Assembly: GCA_028704755.1 (NCBI GenBank)
Contig: JAQWEU010000003.1
Span: 1-39,835, forward strand
Direction of reading: 5' to 3'
DNA: 39,835 bases
Origin: Minisyncoccota bacterium
GTDB lineage: Bacteria > Patescibacteriota > Minisyncoccia > Minisyncoccales > Minisyncoccaceae
The position numbers and the translations under genes are program-made. The notes below the pieces were generated by a model. The model made no database searches and was not told the origin of the DNA. It saw nothing but the letters and a program-made list of their open reading frames with translations. Positions 33,997 to 39,835 of this stretch are shown here, one piece after another. Every line of letters starts with the position of its first letter. Position 1 is the stretch's first letter.

Positions 33997-35817
33997 ATGG
34001 AAAATAGAGATTATCTTAAATTTTTTTGTGGGTTTTTCTTCAGCGGAGTGTTAGTGCTCATAGCGATTCTTTTATTAGGCGTAATGCCATTCTCTATAAA
34101 AGGTTTTGTGATAGATTCTTCTTTTTGGACAATAGGAATGATTTCTTCTTGTCTTTTTGTGGTGATTTGTGCTTATCTAGGGTGGGAGAAGAAACAGGCT
34201 AATAGGATATCTGTTTCGGTCTTGCTGTTCCTTTCATTGATCGTCTTTTCAAACGGTTCGTATTTCGTGAATAATAAGGACTATATCTTCAATAATAATT
34301 TTGCAGCTTCTGCAGATATCGTAAAAGATGTCCAAGTGCAGGGTCTTACTCAGGATGATGTAAAAAATATGACGGCACTTACTTATGATTTTGGTCTAGG
34401 AGGTGAACGAGATGATTATGCAAGATTGATAGCAATCGATAAGGAGAATAATATCTATGTCACTGGTCATTTTTCTGGAACAATAAATCTTGACCAGGGT
34501 AATCTTAAGAGAACTTCTCTTGGGGGTGTGGGTGATACTTCTGATATCTACGTAGTCAAATATAATGCGAAAAAAGAGTTTGTCTGGGGATTCACTATCG
34601 GTTCCGTGGGTAATGATAGTCCTAATGTATTAAAGGTAGTAAATGGAGGTCTTTATCTGGCAGGTAGTATTGGCGGGAAAGTAGATTTTGATTCAGGGGA
34701 AAAGGAAGTCTCTTTCGATTCGGGAGTTGGGCAGGATGGGTTCATCGCTAACTATGATCTAGACGGTAATTATGTGTGGGCTAAGCCAATTGGAAATCCT
34801 GAGATCATTCCTTTTATCGAAGATGATACAAGGTTTGAAGATGTAACATCCGTAGCTATTGATAAGGATGAAAATGTTTTCGTGTCTGGTTATTTTGATG
34901 GAACACTTGATTTCGTCGATGCAAGTTCAAATATCAATTCTCTTACTAATGCTAATCAAAAAAAAGCGAGAGATATCTTTGTGGTGAAATATGATAAGGA
35001 TGGTAATTATCTCAAAGGATTTGCATTATTCGGTGATGGAAGGAAGGAATCGAATGGGCTATTAGTAGATGCAGATAATAATATTTATCTAGCTGGTACT
35101 TTTAACAGCAAGATATCTTTTGATAATGCTAATCCGAAAAAGATAACTTATACCAAAGGTGGGAAGGATATATTCTTGGTAAAGTATGATCAGGATTTCA
35201 ATCTGATCTGGGTCAAGAAATGGGGTAGTGCTAGTAATGATACTCTTTCGTTAAGTAATCTGATATTTGATAATGATAACAATATTTTGCTTTCTGGTAA
35301 CTTAGGAGGATATATGAATATCGATGGGTTCAAGAAGGGGACTAATGGTGTTCAGGATGTGTTCTGGGCAAAAATCGATAAAGACGGAGTCGTGGCATAT
35401 GTAAATTCTTTAGGAGGAGCCGGTAATGATGGGGTGAATGCGATAATGGTAGATAGTCTTAATAATGTCTACATCGGCGGTTATTTTAGCGGTTCGGTAA
35501 ATTTCGATTCCAAGGCAGGAGCAGGAGATGCAATCCTTTATTCTATTAGTAGTGGAGAGTCTTCAGATGCATTCTTAGTCAAGTATGACAAGGATGGTAA
35601 TTATCTATGGGCTAATTCTTTCGGGGGAGATGTCTCGCTTGCAGAGGAATCCCAAGCAGTAAGTTCTTTAGTGATCGATAATTTTGATTATCCTATTGTT
35701 GCTGGAAATTATTATAAGGATCTGATCTTTCATTCTTCTCCAGAACTTGACCTTTCTTCAAAAGGGCTGAGCGATGGAATCATTATCAAATATGACCCAG
35801 AAGGGGGAATAAAGTAA
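33997..35817 (+). CDS. Membrane-anchored SBBP-type beta-propeller protein
   Basis: The 606-residue protein starts with three hydrophobic helices (about 8-32, 42-62 and 72-92). The extracellular region then carries seven repeats of a motif like D-x-F-x-V-K-Y-D-x-D-G-N-Y-x-W, each preceded by an IYVTG-type or IYLAG-type strand. This is the SBBP (beta-propeller) repeat, and seven copies fit a seven-bladed propeller. Propellers of this type are thought to bind partners or sugars at the surface. No enzyme motif is seen. It is 3 bp after the CorA-type gene and 9 bp before the RsiV-like/Gmad2 gene. Confidence 0.88.
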   Translation: MENRDYLKFFCGFFFSGVLVLIAILLLGVMPFSIKGFVIDSSFWTIGMISSCLFVVICAYLGWEKKQANRISVSVLLFLSLIVFSNGSYFVNNKDYIFNNNFAASADIVKDVQVQGLTQDDVKNMTALTYDFGLGGERDDYARLIAIDKENNIYVTGHFSGTINLDQGNLKRTSLGGVGDTSDIYVVKYNAKKEFVWGFTIGSVGNDSPNVLKVVNGGLYLAGSIGGKVDFDSGEKEVSFDSGVGQDGFIANYDLDGNYVWAKPIGNPEIIPFIEDDTRFEDVTSVAIDKDENVFVSGYFDGTLDFVDASSNINSLTNANQKKARDIFVVKYDKDGNYLKGFALFGDGRKESNGLLVDADNNIYLAGTFNSKISFDNANPKKITYTKGGKDIFLVKYDQDFNLIWVKKWGSASNDTLSLSNLIFDNDNNILLSGNLGGYMNIDGFKKGTNGVQDVFWAKIDKDGVVAYVNSLGGAGNDGVNAIMVDSLNNVYIGGYFSGSVNFDSKAGAGDAILYSISSGESSDAFLVKYDKDGNYLWANSFGGDVSLAEESQAVSSLVIDNFDYPIVAGNYYKDLIFHSSPELDLSSKGLSDGIIIKYDPEGGIK

Positions 35818-35826
35818 TTCAAATCT

Positions 35827-36891
35827 ATGAAAAATAAAGGAATATTATTCATATTAGTCGTTTTAGTAGCTCTAGTCGGTTTTTGGGCTTATAATAATCT
35901 GATTGTCGGCAAGAGTAATGAAAATCCAGAAGTTCCTAAGAGGCAGGAAGAAATGAAGAAAGAGCCTGAGAGTAAGAAAGACTTTGTTCCTATTAATAAA
36001 GAAATAAAGGAAGGGGATTCGATTGATGTCAATTATCCTAGTTTTGGAAATGAAAAGATCGATTCAGAGATCAAGAATAATATTGATTCTCACTTGAAAG
36101 AGTTCAAGAGTTCATTGACTAGTGATAAAACCGATCAATTCTTAGAGATTTCTTATTCTGTGGAGAATTATTCTAGTGACGTAGTCGGGGTTAAGTATGT
36201 ATATTCATATAGTGGAGAAGTCAAGCCAGTATCGGAGGTGGAGTGTTTTACTTACGATTTATCTAATTCGAAACGTGTATTGCTTACCGATGTGTTCAAG
36301 AATAATTCTGATTATCTTAATAAATTATCTGCATTGTCTTATGATTATCTGATGAGAAGTTCGACAAGTGATTTCGTCAAGACGGGGACAGCTCCAAGTA
36401 TCGATAATTTCAGTAATTTTCTTCTTTTCGGTGATAGGATCGTTTTTTACTTCTCTCCTTGTATGGTTGATGCTTGTTCTGAAGGGATAAAGCAGTCCTC
36501 AGTCAAGTTGTCGGATGTTTCATCTTTCTTGAATGAAAGATTTTCTGTTTCCTTGAAAGAGGAGGGTGCTGGTTTAGTATTAGACAATATCAAAGAGGGA
36601 GATTTGGTGAAATCTCCGTTGGAGGTCATTGGGAAGGTGAATGGTGATGGGTGGATAGGGTTTGAAGGAAGGGTGGGGGTAATCGAAATACTTGATGATG
36701 ATAATAAGGTCATTGCAAGTAAGGAGATGATGGCGACTTCAGAATGGACAAAAGAGTCTATTGATTTCAAGGTGAAGGTAGAATTCGAGACTCCAAAAAC
36801 TGACAGCGGGTTCGTTGTTATTTATAATGAAAATCCGAGCGGATTGGAAGCAAATAATAGGCAAAAAATAATGAGAGTACGTTTTAAGTAA
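35827..36891 (+). CDS. Anchored envelope protein with RsiV/PdaC-like and Gmad2 domains
   Basis: The 354-residue protein has an N-terminal membrane anchor or signal (about 5-23) and a charged linker. Residues about 55-240 resemble DUF4163/DUF3298 as found in RsiV and PdaC (SYSVENYSSDVVGVKY, FTYDLSNSKRVLLTDVF). Residues about 247-354 look like the Gmad2 Ig-like domain (LVKSPLEVIGKV and so on). Gmad2 is usually fused to GerMN domains, and a GerMN protein is encoded two genes downstream. The protein probably sits at the outer face of the membrane and binds cell wall or a partner. Without a cytoplasmic anti-sigma part, it is unlikely to act as RsiV does. Confidence 0.8.
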   Translation: MKNKGILFILVVLVALVGFWAYNNLIVGKSNENPEVPKRQEEMKKEPESKKDFVPINKEIKEGDSIDVNYPSFGNEKIDSEIKNNIDSHLKEFKSSLTSDKTDQFLEISYSVENYSSDVVGVKYVYSYSGEVKPVSEVECFTYDLSNSKRVLLTDVFKNNSDYLNKLSALSYDYLMRSSTSDFVKTGTAPSIDNFSNFLLFGDRIVFYFSPCMVDACSEGIKQSSVKLSDVSSFLNERFSVSLKEEGAGLVLDNIKEGDLVKSPLEVIGKVNGDGWIGFEGRVGVIEILDDDNKVIASKEMMATSEWTKESIDFKVKVEFETPKTDSGFVVIYNENPSGLEANNRQKIMRVRFK

Positions 36892-36899
36892 TCAGGAAC

Positions 36900-36928
36900 T
36901 TGTATTCATCATAATTTTATTGTAAAAT
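36900..36928 (+). promoter_or_regulatory. Promoter of the 36956 gene
   Basis: TTGTAT (36900-36905), a 17-bp spacer and TAAAAT (36923-36928) lie 27 bp before the ATG at 36956. Confidence 0.6.
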
Positions 36929-36955
36929 CATAGTAATAATAATTAAATAAATAAT

Positions 36956-37501
36956 ATGAAATCAGAAAAACAAAATAAAGGAAATAATCAGACAGTTATA
37001 TTACTTGCAGGTGCAGTGATATTATTACTCATAGTCTTCGCTTTCTTGCTGATGTTGAAAAATAAGGATAATTCTTCTTCTAATACTAATATCAATCCAG
37101 TTCCTCAGTCGACTGGTGGGTATGTCAAGCAGAGGGGTAATCTTATGAAAGCTACTGAAAAGATATGGACTCTTGTCTATGATAAAGGAGGAGCTTCTAC
37201 GACTGTGGCTATTACGATCGACGAAAGTACTTTTTGTAAGAAAAGCGGAAAACCTATCTTATGTTCTCAATTGCAAAATGGTCATCGCGTAGATGCTACT
37301 GGCAATCTGGAAGGTAGTACCTTTACAGCAAAAGAAATAGATCTGTTGGATGAGATAACCGTAGAGGCTCCTACGACAAAGGCTCCTCAGGTTCAGGACT
37401 TACCAAAAGCTGAAACTACTCCTCCTGCTGGCAGTACCGCTCCTACAGTTACTCCCGAAGCTGGTTCTAAGGTTCCGCCTACGACCTCGACAAAGAAATA
37501 A
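36956..37501 (+). CDS. Single-pass envelope protein with DUF5666-like beta domain and Pro/Thr-rich tail
   Basis: The 181-residue protein has one membrane helix (about 12-34) and a small beta domain (about 50-127, GYVKQRGNLMKATEK to AKEIDLLD). The beta domain has a Cys pair (FCKKSGKPILC) and a VDATGNLEG turn typical of OB-like DUF5666 folds. The Pro/Thr/Ala-rich tail (about 130-181) probably spans or attaches to the cell wall. It has its own promoter and a strong terminator and so is a single-gene unit. The function is unknown. Confidence 0.75.
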   Translation: MKSEKQNKGNNQTVILLAGAVILLLIVFAFLLMLKNKDNSSSNTNINPVPQSTGGYVKQRGNLMKATEKIWTLVYDKGGASTTVAITIDESTFCKKSGKPILCSQLQNGHRVDATGNLEGSTFTAKEIDLLDEITVEAPTTKAPQVQDLPKAETTPPAGSTAPTVTPEAGSKVPPTTSTKK

Positions 37502-37514
37502 TATGATCAAGAAT

Positions 37515-37544
37515 CAAGTCACTTTAGTCAGTGACTTGTTTTTT
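37515..37544 (+). terminator. Intrinsic terminator after the 36956 gene
   Basis: Nine-bp arms (37515-37523 and 37530-37538) with a TTAGTC loop are followed by six T. It overlaps an in-frame ATG (37531) of the next gene, which rules out that start. Confidence 0.85.
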
Positions 37545-37557
37545 AAAAGTTAATCCG

Positions 37558-38058
37558 ATGAAAAAAGTATTTATTCTATTTATTGTCCTTAGTGCAATAG
37601 TCATGTTTATCGTCTTTAGTATTGGGCAGATCAATGATGATCTTTCTGAGGGGGTGGGGTCTAGTAAAGGTGATATCAGCGTGAAATTGTTCTATTATAA
37701 TGAAAAGGGGGATATAGAGAACACTTGCAATGAGAGTCATATCTTGCCAGTTATCAGAAAGATTGATAAGACAAATACTCCGATAAAGGATACTATAAAT
37801 ACTTTATTGAAGGAGAGGTTAACTGAAGAGGAAGAAAAAGAAGGCTTCAGGTCTGAATTTCCTAATGATGATTTCAAGCTTCTTTCTATCAATCTCTCTG
37901 AAGGAAAATTAATCTTGTTATTTTCCGAAGTTCCTGGCTTTACCTCAGGTGGTTCCTGTAGGGTTTCTATTCTTGCTAACCAGATCAGGATGACTGCTCT
38001 TCAGTTTCCCGAAGTGAAGGAGGTGGTAATCAAGCCAGAGACATTATTCCAGCCATAA
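37558..38058 (+). CDS. GerMN domain envelope protein
   Basis: I start at 37558 (166 residues, MKKVFILFIVL), because the upstream ATG at 37531 falls in the terminator hairpin. The signal or anchor covers about residues 3-22, and the GerMN domain covers about 38-160 (KLFYYNEKGD, INTLLKERL, SINLSEGKLILLFS, ILANQIRMTALQFPEVKEV). GerMN domains occur in sporulation protein GerM and in many envelope proteins of non-sporulating bacteria, often fused to Gmad2. Here the Gmad2 partner is a separate gene two places upstream. The location is the outer face of the membrane. Confidence 0.85.
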   Translation: MKKVFILFIVLSAIVMFIVFSIGQINDDLSEGVGSSKGDISVKLFYYNEKGDIENTCNESHILPVIRKIDKTNTPIKDTINTLLKERLTEEEEKEGFRSEFPNDDFKLLSINLSEGKLILLFSEVPGFTSGGSCRVSILANQIRMTALQFPEVKEVVIKPETLFQP

Positions 38059-38117
38059 TCTTTTTTTATGGCTGAAAATGATGTAAATTATAATTGTAAT
38101 AATAATCTTATTGTTTT

Positions 38118-39470
38118 ATGAAAGTCTCTTTTCATGGTGCATGTAGAGAGGTGACTGGATCATGTATTTTAGTCGAAACTTCCGATGTAAAATTTATAGT
38201 AGATTGTGGCTTATTCCAGGATGAAGATTCTGAGTTTAGGAATATGATTTCGTTCGATTTCAATCCATTTGATATTGATTTTGTTTTGTTGACTCATGCG
38301 CATGTCGATCATTGCGGAAAGATCCCGAAGCTTTTTAAGGAGGGATTTATGGGGAATGTGTACTGTTCTTATCCTACGGTTGATTTAGCAAATCAGATGC
38401 TACTTGATTCTGCAAAAGTATTTACGATGCGAGAAGGTGGCACTCCTCTTTATTTTCCTTCGGATGTAGAGAAAGCGATTGAGAACTTTAAGGCTGTCCC
38501 TTATGATCAGGAGTATTCGATTACTAATAATATCAGGATCAGGCTTAAAGATGCTGGGCATATCTTAGGATCTGCAATATTCGAAGTATGGATCAGGGAG
38601 GGGAAGAGGGAGGTCAAGTTGGTTTTTTCTGGTGATTTAGGCAATCCTCCTGCTCCAATAGTCAAAGATACTGATCTGATCGATGGAGCTGATTATGTCT
38701 TCATCGAATCGACCTATGGTGATAAAGTCCATCTTTCACGAGATAATGGAAGGAAGTTATTAGAAGAGAAGATTATTGAGGGCATTAAGAATGATGCCGT
38801 TATGATTATGCCAGTATTCGCACTGGAGAGGACTCAGGAGATGATAGTAGAATTGAAACGTATATTTGAAAAAGGGCATATTAAAAATATTCCAGTATTT
38901 CTCGATAGTCCATTAGCGTCAAGGGTAACTAATGTTTATAAGAAGTATGAGAGCTTTTTCGATGAAGAGGCGAAACGTATTTCGAAAAAGAAAAAGGATC
39001 TATTCTATTTTGAGAATTTCAAGATATCCAAGAAAAAGGGTGATCAGGCTAGTTTCTTAAAGCATTCTGGGGCAAAGTTCGTAATGGCTGGAAGCGGTAT
39101 GTGTGATGGGGGAAGGGTGTTGGATTATCTGAAAAAATATCTACCCAAGAAGAATACGGAGCTCTTAATCATTTCATATCAGGCTGAAAATTCTCTGGGT
39201 AGAAAATTAATGGAAGGAGAGAGTGAGGTAGATATCGGAAAGAAGAGGGTCAGAGTAAGGGCGAATGTTTCAAAGATACAAGCATTTTCTTCTCATGCTG
39301 ATAGTCTTAAGTTAGTTGATTGGATCGGGGAAATAAAAAAACCAAATCCGAAAACTATTTTTATAAATCATGGAGATGGTATTTCTTCAGAGGTATTATC
39401 TAATAATATCAAAGAAAAGTTTGATTTAAATACTTTAATTCCTGATTATGGAGAAGAATATGAATTATAG
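38118..39470 (+). CDS. Metallo-beta-lactamase/beta-CASP ribonuclease
   Basis: The 450-residue protein has the metal site HAHVDH (60-65), SGDLG and a later GAGxM-like GSGMCDGG. It also has a beta-CASP insertion (about 200-330) and a C-terminal RMMBL-type region with SSHAD and FINHGD. This is the layout of bacterial YSH1/CPSF-like proteins, which cut or trim RNA using two zinc ions. The true substrate cannot be told. The TATAAT at 38089-38094 is a plausible -10 without a clear -35. Confidence 0.92.
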   Translation: MKVSFHGACREVTGSCILVETSDVKFIVDCGLFQDEDSEFRNMISFDFNPFDIDFVLLTHAHVDHCGKIPKLFKEGFMGNVYCSYPTVDLANQMLLDSAKVFTMREGGTPLYFPSDVEKAIENFKAVPYDQEYSITNNIRIRLKDAGHILGSAIFEVWIREGKREVKLVFSGDLGNPPAPIVKDTDLIDGADYVFIESTYGDKVHLSRDNGRKLLEEKIIEGIKNDAVMIMPVFALERTQEMIVELKRIFEKGHIKNIPVFLDSPLASRVTNVYKKYESFFDEEAKRISKKKKDLFYFENFKISKKKGDQASFLKHSGAKFVMAGSGMCDGGRVLDYLKKYLPKKNTELLIISYQAENSLGRKLMEGESEVDIGKKRVRVRANVSKIQAFSSHADSLKLVDWIGEIKKPNPKTIFINHGDGISSEVLSNNIKEKFDLNTLIPDYGEEYEL

Positions 39471-39487
39471 GTTATTTTTAATTTCTA

Positions 39488-39496
39488 TGGTAAGAT
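39488..39496 (+). promoter_or_regulatory. Extended -10 promoter of the pilin-like gene
   Basis: TGG-TAAGAT (-10 at 39491-39496) lies 23 bp before the ATG at 39520. No good -35 box is visible at the usual spacing, so the TGn extension may compensate. Confidence 0.5.
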
Positions 39497-39519
39497 ATTA
39501 ATAATAATCATAATAATAT

Positions 39520-39835
39520 ATGAAAAGAAGAGCCTTCACTCTCATAGAATTAATAATTGTCATCGCCATCATCGGTATCCTAGCTGCCTTTATCATCGCT
39601 AATCTCGGTGGAAGCCGTTCAGCTGCCTATGATTCAGTCCGCAAGAACGACATAGCCAATATCTACAAGAGCATAGTAGGGAAGAAGACCTTGAATGAAT
39701 CAGGATACTATGAAGGAACAGCAGCTATCAAGGAGGGAGAGACTCCTGGTACTCTCCAGTCATATATCGATCAGTTCCTCAAGACTACTCCTTATGACCC
39801 TAATCCAGCTAAGGCTTATCTCTATACCAGTGATG
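39520..39835 (+). CDS. Type IV pilin-like protein, 5' part (cut by window edge)
   Basis: The visible 105 codons start MKRRA followed by FTLIELIIVIAIIGILAA, a classic class III prepilin N terminus: a short basic leader, cleavage before Phe, Glu at +5 and a hydrophobic helix. The residue before the cleavage site is Ala rather than the usual Gly, which prepilin peptidases can accept. The globular part begins at about residue 30. Codon choice (more GCC, ATC and CTC than in nearby genes) hints at high expression. It may be a major pilin or a pseudopilin for adhesion or DNA uptake. The C terminus lies outside the window. Confidence 0.92.
   Translation, partial: MKRRAFTLIELIIVIAIIGILAAFIIANLGGSRSAAYDSVRKNDIANIYKSIVGKKTLNESGYYEGTAAIKEGETPGTLQSYIDQFLKTTPYDPNPAKAYLYTSD

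Noticed and set aside
37531-37557. Upstream start of the GerMN gene
   Set aside because: The ATG is part of the terminator hairpin 37515-37538; the signal peptide starts cleanly at 37558.
38050-38074. Hairpin after the GerMN gene
   Set aside because: The arms pair (CAGCCATA and TATGGCTG), but the T-run lies in the loop rather than after the stem, so it does not fit an intrinsic terminator.

Overview
The window is AT-rich DNA in which every confident complete gene lies on the + strand, packed with gaps of 1-100 bp. It most likely comes from an ultra-small Candidate Phyla Radiation (Patescibacteria) bacterium. The evidence is a set of traits. Shine-Dalgarno sequences are largely absent and replaced by A/T-rich starts, often ending AATATG. 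Several mRNAs look leaderless. UvrA and UvrC are shortened. There is a 21-codon Lys-rich peptide gene, and many genes encode single-pass or multi-pass envelope proteins with patchwork domains. No biosynthetic pathway, tRNA, rRNA or CRISPR array is visible. The phylum assignment is an inference; no marker gene fixes it.

Region by region. Positions 1-125 hold the end of an insertion sequence: two related 19-bp boxes and the first codons of a minus-strand ORF behind a hairpin. From 126 to 367 there is no gene, but a consensus promoter (145-174) runs into a strong terminator (271-297), which would give a non-coding RNA of about 115 nt. A second promoter (309-337) serves a two-gene unit (368-2433): a small beta-rich protein and a TIGR04141/DUF6119-type protein, a sporadically distributed family. 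Two membrane-protein genes follow (2504-3729).

From 3804 to 12737 lies what I consider the most interesting locus. It encodes a 2423-residue membrane-anchored alpha-2-macroglobulin-like protein with a Cys-to-Ser change in its thioester motif and four Cys-rich repeats inserted near it. Next comes a small secreted or anchored protein, and then a secreted protein with the order FN3-like, Kazal, chagasin-like, Kazal. Together they look like an envelope anti-protease system covering serine and cysteine proteases plus a large trap-like protein.

From 12845 to 17765 is a MacAB-like export operon (adaptor, ATPase, two different FtsX-type permeases). Rubrerythrin (17832) and a VanW-type cell-wall protein (18515) follow as single-gene units. 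A long operon (20333-31371) combines uvrB, uvrA, a VanY-type D,D-carboxypeptidase, a P-type cation ATPase, uvrC and a U32-family RNA hydroxylation protein. A tiny peptide gene with its own promoter and terminator (31430) precedes engB and a flavodoxin-like gene. A leaderless Nudix gene then opens a unit with a CorA-type transporter, a membrane-anchored beta-propeller protein and an RsiV-like/Gmad2 protein. The right end has a DUF5666-like envelope protein, a GerMN protein, a beta-CASP metallo-beta-lactamase nuclease and the start of a type IV pilin-like gene cut by the window edge.

Overall, the genes serve DNA repair, envelope remodelling, export and protection of the cell surface, which fits a small cell living in close contact with other cells. 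No stretch longer than 300 bp lacks a gene.
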